Below, piece by piece: positions 52,287-60,227 of a stretch of 64,000 bases of DNA. The notes under the pieces are model-generated. The model was not told where the DNA came from. It ran no database searches and saw only the letters and a program-made list of their open reading frames with translations. The stretch is taken from assembly GCF_014076415.1 (NCBI RefSeq), contig NZ_CP043568.1, positions 186,001 to 250,000 of the forward strand. Reading direction: 5' to 3'. Position numbers and translations under genes: made by a program. The stretch is from Comamonas testosteroni. GTDB taxonomy: Bacteria > Pseudomonadota > Gammaproteobacteria > Burkholderiales > Burkholderiaceae_C. Within the stretch, counting starts at the first letter, position 1. Every line of letters starts with the position of its first letter.

Positions 52287-53111
52287 ATGCCCATGACTTC
52301 AGAAACCCCGACCCGTCACGATCAGCATGGCCTGTACCCCGAGGCCGGCACGGTAGAGGACTTTCGCCGCAACCTCGCCACCGTGCAGGATCGCATTGCA
52401 GCTGCCTGCCAGCGCGTGGGGCGTGATCCAGCCAGCGTGCGCCTGCTGCCCGTCAGCAAGACCAAGCCTCAAGCCAGCCTGCGTCTGGCCTATGCGGCGG
52501 GCTGCCGCCTGCTGGGCGAGAACAAGGTACAGGAAGCGCTTGGAAAATGGGAGTCCATGCAGGACCTGGCCGATCTGCGCTGGTCGGTCATCGGCCACCT
52601 GCAGACCAACAAGGCCAGGCTGGTGGCGCGCTTCGCCAGCGAGTTCCAGGCGCTGGACAGCCTGCGCGTGGCCGAGGCGCTGGACAGGCGCCTGCAGGCT
52701 GAAGGGCGGTCGCTGGACGTGTTCGTTCAGGTCAATACCTCGGGCGAGGCCAGCAAATATGGCTTGAATCCCGAGAACGTGCCAGGTTTCATTCGGCAGC
52801 TACCCGTGTTTTCCGCGTTGCGCGTGCGTGGTCTGATGACGCTGGCCCTGTTTTCCGCCGAGACCGAGCGGGTGCGCCGGTGCTTCATCCTCCTGCGCGA
52901 GCTGCGCGATCAGTTGCGGCAAGGCGCACCCGAGGGCATGGAGCTGGATGCTCTGTCGATGGGGATGTCCGGCGATTTCGAGATTGCCATCGAGGAGGGC
53001 GCTACCGTGGTGCGCGTGGGGCAGGCCATCTTCGGCGCGCGTCCGTTGCCCGATAGCTATTACTGGCCAACGCGCTCTGATCCGGAGACGCCGGAATCCG
53101 CTACCGATTGA
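52287..53111 (+). CDS. YggS-family PLP-binding protein (PLP homeostasis)
   Basis: A 274-residue PLP-binding TIM-barrel protein related to alanine racemase but without a second domain. PLP is bound by Lys58 in LLPVSKTKPQ. GENKVQEALGKWE, WSVIGHLQTNKARL, VQVNTSGEASKYG and LSMGMSGDFEIAIEEGATVVRVGQAIFG are the family signatures. Members (YggS, PLPBP) balance PLP and 2-oxo-acid levels. It has about 35 extra N-terminal residues compared with E. coli YggS; a second ATG at 52293 is also possible. It starts 4 bp after the BenE-type gene, so the two are cotranslated. It looks like an additional paralogue rather than the housekeeping copy next to proC. Confidence 0.92.
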   Translation: MPMTSETPTRHDQHGLYPEAGTVEDFRRNLATVQDRIAAACQRVGRDPASVRLLPVSKTKPQASLRLAYAAGCRLLGENKVQEALGKWESMQDLADLRWSVIGHLQTNKARLVARFASEFQALDSLRVAEALDRRLQAEGRSLDVFVQVNTSGEASKYGLNPENVPGFIRQLPVFSALRVRGLMTLALFSAETERVRRCFILLRELRDQLRQGAPEGMELDALSMGMSGDFEIAIEEGATVVRVGQAIFGARPLPDSYYWPTRSDPETPESATD

Positions 53112-53329
53112 CATGGCATCGGCGCAATCGCAGGTGGCCTGTGCCCGCGCGGTGCGTTGCGACCGCAGCAGGCAGGCCAATCTGCCGCCAGGTCCTGCGG
53201 GTGCTGCGCCATGCCCGGCAAGCGCAATGCGCGATTTTTGCCGCTGAAACCGGGCATTGGCCCGCTGCAGAGTTCTCCCGAACTGGTTGATTCCCGCCAG
53301 CTTTCCTTCACATCCCACCGGAGCATTGC

Positions 53330-54529
53330 ATGTTGCAAACCGACTCTCACCTGATGCGGGCATACGCCCGCCAGCCTGTTTCTTTTGTGCGCGGACGCGG
53401 TGCACTCCTCTGGGATGAGCAAGGGGTGGAATACCTGGACGCCATCGCCGGAGTGGCCGTCACCAGCCTGGGCCATGCCCATCCCGAGATTGCCGCCGTC
53501 ATGGCTGAGCAAGCCGCGACGCTGCTGCACACTTCCAACGTGTTCCGTATCGACTGGCAAGAGCAGCTTGGCGAGCGCTTATGCGCGCTCGCCGGCATGG
53601 AAAAGGTGTTCTTCTGCAATTCGGGTGCCGAGGCCAATGAGACGGCTCTCAAGCTCGCCCGATTGCACGGGCATCGCAAGCAGGTGGCCGAGCCGCAAAT
53701 TCTCGTGATGGAGAACGCTTTTCATGGCCGCACGCTGGCGACGCTCGCCGCCACGGGCAACGCGGCCAAGCAGCGGGGCTTCGAGCCGCAGATGCCCGGT
53801 TTTGTGCGCGTGCCCTATGACGACATCGATGCGGTGCGCCGAGCGGCTCAGGAAGTACCAGGTATCGTCGCCGTGCTGGTCGAGCCCGTACAGGGCGAAG
53901 GCGGCATCCGTGTCGCCAGTACCGGCTACCTGCGCGCTCTGCGCGAGCTCTGCGACAGCCAGGGCTGGCTGCTGATGCTCGACGAGATACAGACCGGCCT
54001 GGGCCGCACGGGGGCCTGGTTCGCGCACCGGCACGCCAGTATCGTGCCCGATGTGATGACCCTCGCCAAAGCGCTGGGCAATGGCGTTCCCATTGGGGCC
54101 TGTCTGGCGCGTGGCACCGCCGCGAACCTGTTCTGTCCCGGCCAGCATGGCTCCACCTTTGGTGGCAATCCGCTGGCATGCCGCGTGGCCTGCGCCGTGC
54201 TCGACATCATGGAGCGAGACGGCATTGCGCAGCGGGCAGCCCTGCTGGGCGAGCGCCTGCTGGCCGGGCTGCGGCTGGCTCTGGGAGGACACCCGGGTGT
54301 GCAGGCCATCCGAGGCCTGGGGCTGATGGCAGGGATCGAGTTGAACCGGAACTGCCAGGAGCTGGTCGGCCGCGCGCTGTCCGAACAGCGATTGCTGATT
54401 ACCGTGACCCGTGAGCGCACGATCCGGCTGTTGCCGCCGCTGATCTGCGACGAGGCACAGATTGACGACATCGTTGCCAGAGTCACCAGCCTGTGCCAGG
54501 ACAGTGCACCAAGTCGCGACGCTGTTTAG
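53330..54529 (+). CDS. argD: Acetylornithine/succinyldiaminopimelate-type aminotransferase
   Basis: A 399-residue class III aminotransferase. GVEYLDAIAGVAVTSLGHAHPEI near the start, FFCNSGAEANETALKLAR, FHGRTLATLAATGN, VEPVQGEGGI, LLMLDEIQTGLGRTG and the Schiff-base Lys in TLAKALGNGVPIGA match ArgD. ArgD converts N-acetylglutamate semialdehyde to N-acetylornithine. Other arg genes are not adjacent, and succinylornithine or ornithine aminotransferases look similar, so the substrate has some doubt. A 218-bp gap without visible features separates it from the YggS gene. The gene downstream (alanine racemase) is convergent. Confidence 0.88.
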   Translation: MLQTDSHLMRAYARQPVSFVRGRGALLWDEQGVEYLDAIAGVAVTSLGHAHPEIAAVMAEQAATLLHTSNVFRIDWQEQLGERLCALAGMEKVFFCNSGAEANETALKLARLHGHRKQVAEPQILVMENAFHGRTLATLAATGNAAKQRGFEPQMPGFVRVPYDDIDAVRRAAQEVPGIVAVLVEPVQGEGGIRVASTGYLRALRELCDSQGWLLMLDEIQTGLGRTGAWFAHRHASIVPDVMTLAKALGNGVPIGACLARGTAANLFCPGQHGSTFGGNPLACRVACAVLDIMERDGIAQRAALLGERLLAGLRLALGGHPGVQAIRGLGLMAGIELNRNCQELVGRALSEQRLLITVTRERTIRLLPPLICDEAQIDDIVARVTSLCQDSAPSRDAV

Positions 54530-54650
54530 CTGCCGGGGCGTGAGCGCTGTGGCCGAAGTCGTCGCAGCTTCGACAAGGTCGCTCTTGGCGTCGCATTCCG
54601 GACTCTGATGCGCTGTCCTTGCCGCGGCTTTTTGACGGGAGCAGGCCGGT

Positions 54651-55757
54651 CTATCTGCCCGCACCCTCCACCTGCTTGGGCACGCGGGGAGCCACGGCAC
54701 ACATCAGCTCGTAGCCCAGCGTGCCGGCAGCAGCGGCTACCTCGTCGATGGGCAGCACGGCGCCATTGCTGGCGCGACCCCAGAGCGTGACCTCGCTGCC
54801 CAGCCTGGCCTTGGGAACGGGGCTCAGGTCCACGGCCATCATGTCCATGCTGACGCGGCCCAGCGTGCGGGTGCGCACACCGTCCACCAGCACGGGCGTT
54901 CCCGTGGGGCAGACACGCGGATAGCCGTCCGCATAGCCGCAGGCCACCACGCCCAGGCGCAGCGGTCCGTCGCACTGAAAACGCGAGCCGTAGCCCACGG
55001 TGTCGCCGGCACGCAGATCCTGCGTTCCGATGATTTTTGACGACAGCGTCATGGTCGGCTCAAGACCCCAGTGAGCCGCATCATGGGTGGGGAAGTCTGG
55101 CGAGCTGCCGTAGAGCACGATGCCGGGGCGAACCCAGTCGCAGCGCACATTGTTTTCGTCACCATGCAGCAAGGTGGCAGCGCTGTTGCTGATGCTGCGC
55201 TCGCCGGGCAGGTCCAGCGTGGTTTCGTGAAAGACACTGAGCTGGTGGTCCATGCCATGCTCCACATCGGCATCGCTGAAGTGGGTCATGAACGAGATCT
55301 CGTCGACCTGGGGCAGGGCATTCAGCCGCGCATAAGCCGCACGAAAACGCTCGGGTGTAAAGCCCAGTCGGTTCATGCCGCTGTTCATCTTGAGGAAGAC
55401 TCGGTGGCCGACCTGGGTCTTGTGGGCGGCCAGCCAGTCGATCTGCTCGTCGCAGTGCACGGCATGCCAGATGCCCAGACGCGAGCAGATTTCCAGGTCG
55501 CGCAACTCGAACACGCCTTCGAGCAGCAGGATGGGGCCGCGCCAGCCCAGATTGCGCACGCGCTGGGCTTCATCCAGGTCCAGCATGGCAAAACCGTCCG
55601 TCGCTCGCAACCCTTCAAACACGTTCTCGATACCGTGGCCATATGCGTTGGCTTTGATCACGGACCACAATTTGGCATCAGGGACGGCTTGCCGTACCCG
55701 CTCCAGATTGTGGCGAACGGCTTCAGGATGGATGGTGGCAGTAATGGGACGAGGCAT
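54651..55757 (-). CDS. alr: Alanine racemase
   Basis: A 368-residue PLP enzyme that interconverts L- and D-alanine for peptidoglycan. The PLP Lys35 is in WSVIKANAYGHG, and the second catalytic base is the Tyr in DTVGYGSRFQ near 254. SFMTHFSDADVEHGMD, VRPGIVLYGSSP and GRVSMDMMAVDLS are family sites. The start at the ATG 55757 was preferred to a TTG four codons earlier. It is a single-gene unit, divergent from lplT with 133 bp between. A second alr or dadX paralogue elsewhere cannot be excluded. Confidence 0.95.
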   Translation of the reverse strand: MPRPITATIHPEAVRHNLERVRQAVPDAKLWSVIKANAYGHGIENVFEGLRATDGFAMLDLDEAQRVRNLGWRGPILLLEGVFELRDLEICSRLGIWHAVHCDEQIDWLAAHKTQVGHRVFLKMNSGMNRLGFTPERFRAAYARLNALPQVDEISFMTHFSDADVEHGMDHQLSVFHETTLDLPGERSISNSAATLLHGDENNVRCDWVRPGIVLYGSSPDFPTHDAAHWGLEPTMTLSSKIIGTQDLRAGDTVGYGSRFQCDGPLRLGVVACGYADGYPRVCPTGTPVLVDGVRTRTLGRVSMDMMAVDLSPVPKARLGSEVTLWGRASNGAVLPIDEVAAAAGTLGYELMCAVAPRVPKQVEGAGR

Positions 55758-55890
55758 GGTTTTTCTCAATCAGACCAGTGGGATTCTGGCACTGTCAGCC
55801 GGAGCCTGCGTGATATAACCCCCAGTCACTTGCCACGGGGTCTATTATTTCCTTGGCATCGGTCCGTCCGGTGCCAGTTACAGCTAATTC

Positions 55891-57192
55891 ATGAAGCGCG
55901 GTTTCTACACCATCATGTCAGCGCAGTTTTTCAGCTCGCTGGCAGACAACGCCTTGTTTGTGACCGCTGTAGAGCTGTTGCGTGCCAATGGTGCCCCCGA
56001 GTGGCAACGTGCTGCCCTGGTGCCCATGTTCGCCCTGTTCTATGTGGTCCTGGCCCCCTTTGTCGGAGCCTTTGCGGACGCATTGCCCAAGGGCAAGGTC
56101 ATGTTCATCAGCAACGCCATCAAGGTGGTGGGCTGCCTGATGATGCTTTTCGGCCATCACCCCCTGATTGCCTACGCCGTGATAGGGCTGGGCGCGGCCG
56201 CCTATTCGCCGGCCAAGTATGGCATCCTGACCGAGCTGCTGCCTGCCTCCCAACTGGTCAAGGCCAACGGCTGGATCGAGGGGCTGACCATCACCTCCAT
56301 CATTCTGGGGGTGTTGGTGGGTGGCCAGCTGGTGGGGCCGACCATTTCCCAGCATCTGCTGGGCTTTGACTTCCCGTACGTCAACACCGGCGTGGATACT
56401 CCGGCCGAGGCGGCGATTGCCGTGCTGATCCTGATCTACATCGTGGCGGCCTGGTTCAATCTGCATATTCCGCTGACGGGCGTGGCCATGCGCCCGCTGC
56501 GCGAAGACCCGAGCAAGAGTCTGATTGCCAATCTGCTGGGCCTGCTGCCCGATTTCTGGCGCTGCAGCAAACGCCTGTGGGCCGACAAGCTGGGCCAGAT
56601 CTCGCTGTCAACCACCACGCTGTTCTGGGGGGCGTCGGGCAACTTGCGCTATATCGTGCTGGCCTGGGGGGCAGCGGCCCTGGGTTACAGCACCACCCAG
56701 GCATCGGCGCTGGTGGGCGTGGTGGCCATCGGCACGGCTGTCGGCGCGGTGCTGGCGTCCATGCGCATGCGCCTGGACAACGCCACGCGTGTGATTCCCC
56801 TGGGCGTGCTCATGGGCCTGCTCGTGGTCTGCATGATCTTCATCGACAGTCTCTGGGTGGCCGTGCCCTTTCTGATCCTTCTGGGCGGTCTCGGCGGCTT
56901 CTTGGTCGTGCCCATGAATGCGCTGCTGCAGCACCGTGGCCACAATCTCATGGGGGCGGGCCGCTCGATTGCGGTGCAGAACTTCAACGAGCAGCTGGCC
57001 ATCCTGGCCATGGGCGGCTTCTACAGCCTGTCCACCAAGATGGGATTGACTGCCTTCGGTGCGATCACGGTATTCGGTCTGCTGGTTGCCGCTAGCATGG
57101 TACTGATCGGCCTCTGGCACTGGAATAATTGCAAACGACACCCGCAAGAGGTCGAGAAGCTGCTGGAAATCGCCCGTCGCGACTGCCATTGA
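55891..57192 (+). CDS. lplT: Lysophospholipid transporter LplT
   Basis: A 433-residue major-facilitator protein that flips lysophospholipids to the cytoplasmic face for re-acylation. FYTIMSAQFFSSLADNALFVTAVELL (about 5-30), YSPAKYGILTELLPASQLVKANGWIEG (about 104-130), DKLGQISLSTTTLFWGASGNLRYIVL and LLQHRGHNLMGAGRSIAVQNFNEQ are LplT-specific. About 12 helices are predicted. In enterics lplT is next to aas; here no acyltransferase follows, so Aas or its equivalent must be elsewhere. A strong terminator follows 41 bp after the stop. Confidence 0.95.
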   Translation: MKRGFYTIMSAQFFSSLADNALFVTAVELLRANGAPEWQRAALVPMFALFYVVLAPFVGAFADALPKGKVMFISNAIKVVGCLMMLFGHHPLIAYAVIGLGAAAYSPAKYGILTELLPASQLVKANGWIEGLTITSIILGVLVGGQLVGPTISQHLLGFDFPYVNTGVDTPAEAAIAVLILIYIVAAWFNLHIPLTGVAMRPLREDPSKSLIANLLGLLPDFWRCSKRLWADKLGQISLSTTTLFWGASGNLRYIVLAWGAAALGYSTTQASALVGVVAIGTAVGAVLASMRMRLDNATRVIPLGVLMGLLVVCMIFIDSLWVAVPFLILLGGLGGFLVVPMNALLQHRGHNLMGAGRSIAVQNFNEQLAILAMGGFYSLSTKMGLTAFGAITVFGLLVAASMVLIGLWHWNNCKRHPQEVEKLLEIARRDCH

Positions 57193-57233
57193 AGCCCTGC
57201 AGCCAGCGCGCTGCATTAACTACACAATCAATA

Positions 57234-57273
57234 GCTTCTAACGCTTGCAGAATAAGCGTTAGAAGCCTTTTTT
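57234..57273 (+). terminator. Perfect 13-bp-stem terminator (ATAGCT-type) after lplT
   Basis: GCTTCTAACGCTT (57234-57246) pairs perfectly with AAGCGTTAGAAGC (57254-57266) around a 7-nt loop and is followed by CTTTTTT. ATAG precedes it, placing it in the same repeat family as 5545, 34049 and 63905. The T-run directly abuts the start codon of the next gene. Confidence 0.92.
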
Positions 57274-58158
57274 ATGCATAGTCCACTACCTGTATTTGCG
57301 CTGCTGCTCAATGCCCTGATCTGGGGTTTGTCATGGTGGCCGTTTCGCCTCATGCATGAGGCCGGACTGCATCCGCTATGGGCCACGGCATCGATGTATG
57401 CACTGGTGCTGGCCGGTCTGCTGGCGCTGCGTCCCGCCAGCCTCAGGCAGGCCTGGCAATACCCGGTGCTCCTGTTGCTGGCGGCCAGCTCGGGCCTGAA
57501 CAACGTGGCCTTCAACTGGGCTGTGACCGTGGGCGACGTGGTGCGCGTCATCCTGCTGTTCTATCTCATGCCGGCCTGGGCCGTGCTGCTGGCCTGGAAG
57601 CTGCTGGGCGAAAAGCCCACGCCCATGGCGCTGCTGCGCCTGTTGCTGGCCTTTGGCGGTGTGGTGCTGGTGTTGCTGCCCGCCGATGCCACGCTCTCCG
57701 GGCTGTTTGCCGGACTGACCCTGGCCGATGCGCTGGCCGTGTTTGGCGGCTTCATGTTCGCGCTGACCAATGTGCTGTTGCGCCGCTTTCAAGGCATTCC
57801 GGCCCAGGCCCGCATGCTGGCCATGTTTGCCGGCTGCATGAGCATGGGCCTGCTGACTGCCCTGACCGCCAGCAGCCTGGGCGCGGTGCCGGGCTTTCCG
57901 GCCTTCGACGGCAGCTGGGCCCTGGTGGCACTGGGCATGGCCGTGCTGCTGATGCTGGGCAACTGGGCCCTGCAATTCGGTGCCGCCCATCTGCCTTCGG
58001 GCGTGACCTCGGTGGTCATGCTCAGCGAAGTGGTGTTTGCCAGCATCTCCTCCGTGCTCATCGCCCACGAGCAGCTCAGTGCACGCACGCTGGCCGGCGG
58101 TGCGCTCATCATGGGCGCGGCATTGCTGGCGTCTCTGGGCCGAAGAAGACAGGCCTGA
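57274..58158 (+). CDS. EamA-family drug/metabolite transporter (10 helices)
   Basis: A 294-residue protein made of two EamA repeats of about five helices each (first repeat about 5-140, second about 145-290). FALLLNALIWGLSWWPFRLM opens repeat one, SSGLNNVAFNWAVTVGDVVRVILLFYLMPAW is typical of the RhaT/RarD-like exporters, and LPSGVTSVVMLSEVVFASISSVL ends repeat two. The start codon follows the lplT terminator T-run with no room for a ribosome-binding site, so initiation may be leaderless or use a downstream codon. It may export amino acids or metabolites; substrate unknown. Confidence 0.88.
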   Translation: MHSPLPVFALLLNALIWGLSWWPFRLMHEAGLHPLWATASMYALVLAGLLALRPASLRQAWQYPVLLLLAASSGLNNVAFNWAVTVGDVVRVILLFYLMPAWAVLLAWKLLGEKPTPMALLRLLLAFGGVVLVLLPADATLSGLFAGLTLADALAVFGGFMFALTNVLLRRFQGIPAQARMLAMFAGCMSMGLLTALTASSLGAVPGFPAFDGSWALVALGMAVLLMLGNWALQFGAAHLPSGVTSVVMLSEVVFASISSVLIAHEQLSARTLAGGALIMGAALLASLGRRRQA

Positions 58159-58189
58159 ACAGGCGTCAATCAAGCCCGCAGACGCCGAG

Positions 58190-58283
58190 CAAAGGCCCGA
58201 GCGGCCGCCCCGCTCCGCAGCAAGGGCGTCGTCCCGTTGCACGTCGCCCCTTCCTGGGGGAAGGCGCACAGCGCCTCAGGGGG
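58190..58283 (+). repeat. Stop-adjacent GC hairpin repeat, copy D
   Basis: GCGTCGTCCC, CCTGGGGGA, then AGGCGC (58262-58267), ACA, GCGCCT (58271-58276) and CAGGGGG touching the stop of the minus-strand AmiS/UreI gene. The stem differs from copy B (AGCGGC/GCCGCT) by paired changes on both arms. Confidence 0.75.
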
Positions 58284-58799
58284 TCACATCAGCTTCCCCG
58301 CCAGGATCAGGTATCCGGGCACCCAGCCCGTGAGCACGCCTTGTGCGATGCACAGCCAGCCCGTGGGGCGTTCAATGCGTTTCCTCAGGGCCAGCAGTGC
58401 GAAGAACAAGGCCCAGAGCACGGCCCAGGCGGCCCAGTTGACGCCCATCCACCAGTCCAGCCCCGAGCTGGCGCTGGTCAGCGTATCCAGGGCGACGGGA
58501 ATGGCTGTGATCGCCACGAACAGGCTGAACCAGCCCAGACCGCGGCCGTCGGCACCGCTGAAGCGATTGAAAGCCACCCAGAGATAGGTGAAGGCGAACA
58601 GCAGGGTCAGCGCGCCGCTCTTGACCGATGCAGCGTCGGCCGCCGGGCCGAAGATGCTGGCCAGGCCGATGCATAGCGACACCACCCCGGTGAAGATATT
58701 GATGACCCAGATTTCCTTGTCGGCAATCTTGCCCAGCATCCACAGGCCGTTGAGAAACAGCACCGCACCCACATAAAACAGCGACAAACCCAACCACAT
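58284..58799 (-). CDS. AmiS/UreI-family membrane channel
   Basis: A 171-residue protein with six predicted helices spread over its length. MWLGLSLFYVGAVLFLNGLWMLGKIADKEIWVINIFTG (from the start), LLFAFTYLWVAFNRFSGADGRGLGWFSLFVAI and LGLDWWMGVNWAAWAVLW are AmiS/UreI landmarks. The family conducts urea or short-chain amides. AAGGAG precedes the ATG at 58799. No urease or amidase gene is in the window, so its partner enzyme is elsewhere. A repeat hairpin adjoins its stop. Confidence 0.9.
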   Translation of the reverse strand: MWLGLSLFYVGAVLFLNGLWMLGKIADKEIWVINIFTGVVSLCIGLASIFGPAADAASVKSGALTLLFAFTYLWVAFNRFSGADGRGLGWFSLFVAITAIPVALDTLTSASSGLDWWMGVNWAAWAVLWALFFALLALRKRIERPTGWLCIAQGVLTGWVPGYLILAGKLM

Positions 58800-58914
58800 A
58801 CAAGCTCCTTGGCTGCAGGCTGGTGCAGCGCGGCGAGGATTGTGGGGCTGTGCGGGGTGGGGCGGAACCCTGGGCGAACGCAAAAGAGTCTTGCGCCATG
58901 GGGCGGGAATGGGC

Positions 58915-60090
58915 TCAGAAACCCTCGTCCCGACCGCCGCGCAGGCGGCGGTACAGCGTGCCGCGCGAGATGCCCAGGGCGCGCGCGGCCTGTGAGACAT
59001 TGCCGCCATGCTGGTCCAGCGTCTCCCTGATCAGCTGCGCGCTGTGCTCGCGCAGCGTCGCCAGGGGCTGTGCCTCGGCGGCGGGCGTTGCTTCGGTGGT
59101 TACGAGGCAGGGCTGGTCTTGCACGCTGCTGGTGTCCAGGTGCGATCCAAGGCCGTGCGAGGTTTGCAGATGCGCCTGCATCCAGACGCCCAGGCCGCTG
59201 GCCAGGCGCAGCGGCGCGGGGCCGGGCTGGCCGCTCAGTTGCAGCAGGCGCGATAGATCATGGCCCAGCAGTTCCTGCGCGCTGCACGTTGCATGTACGG
59301 GCTGGCCGATGAGCTGGGCGGCGGTGCCGTTCATCCAGGCGACGCGGCCATCGGCAGCTACGCCCATCAGCGCCTGCAGCGGCGTGTGCAGCAGGGCCGG
59401 CGTCACCTGAAAGCGCAGTACCAGATGCTCGTGCGACTGAGCCTGCAGCAAGGTGTTTTCGATGGTCGTGGCGTACATGCCGACCACGGGACTGGCGTCG
59501 AAGCTGAAATGCTGCTCCTCCACCATCAGATTGAGCACCCCGGCCAGGCGGCCGTGCACATCGCGTATGGGTGCTGCCGCGCAGCGGAAGGCGTGCAGCT
59601 CGTCGAAATAGTGCTCGCCGTTGGTGACGGTGCATGCCTGGCCGGTGGCGGCGACGATGCCCGGTGCGTTCGTGCCCATGGCCTGCTCGGACATGTTCAG
59701 GCCGACCCGCTCGTCACGGGGCCGCATGGATGCCGGGGAGACATGGAGCACGATGCCCTTGTCGTCCGTCAGCATCACGCGCGTGCCGGTGCCCGCCAGG
59801 GCCTGCTCCAGGGTCGGGAGCTCGTGCTGCAGTGCCTGCAGCAGGCTGCGGCAGCGCTCCTGCGTGGCATGCAGCCTGCTGGGGCTGACGGGAGCCAGAG
59901 CCAGCCGCCGTCCATTGCAGTGCTGGCGCTGGCTGCGCAGCCAGGACTGGATGACCGCCTCGCTGACCAGGCCCGAGGGGCGTATGCCGGCCTCGAAGAA
60001 CTGGCGGCGAGCCTGCAGGGCCCGCTCCGCCCCGGTGCTCGAAAAGCACTGCTGTAGCGCGTCCATCGCGCGTGGCTCATCAACGTTCAT
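58915..60090 (-). CDS. AcoR-like GAF/Fis-type regulator lacking the AAA+ domain
   Basis: A 391-residue regulator. An N-terminal region (about 1-80, with VIQSWLRSQR typical of AcoR proteins) is followed by a GAF domain (about 85-210: LTDDKGIVLHVS, LNMSEQAMGTNAPGI, HAFRCAAAPIRDVHGRLAGVLNL), a PAS-like stretch (about 230-270: MGVAADGRVAWMNGTAAQLIG) and a Fis-type helix-turn-helix at the end (ETLDQHGGNVSQAARALGISRGTLYRRLR). The central sigma-54 AAA+ module (GAFTGA, Walker A) of AcoR is missing, so it must act on sigma-70 promoters or as a repressor. The start at 60090 removes a 41-residue frame extension. It is divergent from the alcohol-dehydrogenase gene and is probably its regulator. Confidence 0.88.
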   Translation of the reverse strand: MNVDEPRAMDALQQCFSSTGAERALQARRQFFEAGIRPSGLVSEAVIQSWLRSQRQHCNGRRLALAPVSPSRLHATQERCRSLLQALQHELPTLEQALAGTGTRVMLTDDKGIVLHVSPASMRPRDERVGLNMSEQAMGTNAPGIVAATGQACTVTNGEHYFDELHAFRCAAAPIRDVHGRLAGVLNLMVEEQHFSFDASPVVGMYATTIENTLLQAQSHEHLVLRFQVTPALLHTPLQALMGVAADGRVAWMNGTAAQLIGQPVHATCSAQELLGHDLSRLLQLSGQPGPAPLRLASGLGVWMQAHLQTSHGLGSHLDTSSVQDQPCLVTTEATPAAEAQPLATLREHSAQLIRETLDQHGGNVSQAARALGISRGTLYRRLRGGRDEGF

Positions 60091-60124
60091 GTCATGTCCA
60101 GGCTGTCCGCAGGAGCGGTCAATG

Positions 60125-60141
60125 TGTTCCGCAATGGAACA
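60125..60141. promoter_or_regulatory. Dyad TGTTCC-N5-GGAACA before the alcohol dehydrogenase
   Basis: A perfect 6-bp inverted repeat around GCAAT, centred 95 bp upstream of the dehydrogenase start and 43 bp upstream of the divergent regulator start. It fits a Fis-type regulator dimer site. Confidence 0.6.
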
Positions 60142-60227
60142 GTTCGAGCCTGGGGAAATCCCGATCATGAAGAAAAACAGGCGATACACCATGCTTTGCG
60201 GCATAGAAATCACAACAGGAGACCTCG

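Noticed and set aside
54530..54650. Terminator at GCCGCGGC-TTTTT after the ArgD-like gene
   Set aside because: GCCGCGGC is self-palindromic with no loop, so it cannot form a stable hairpin; not called.
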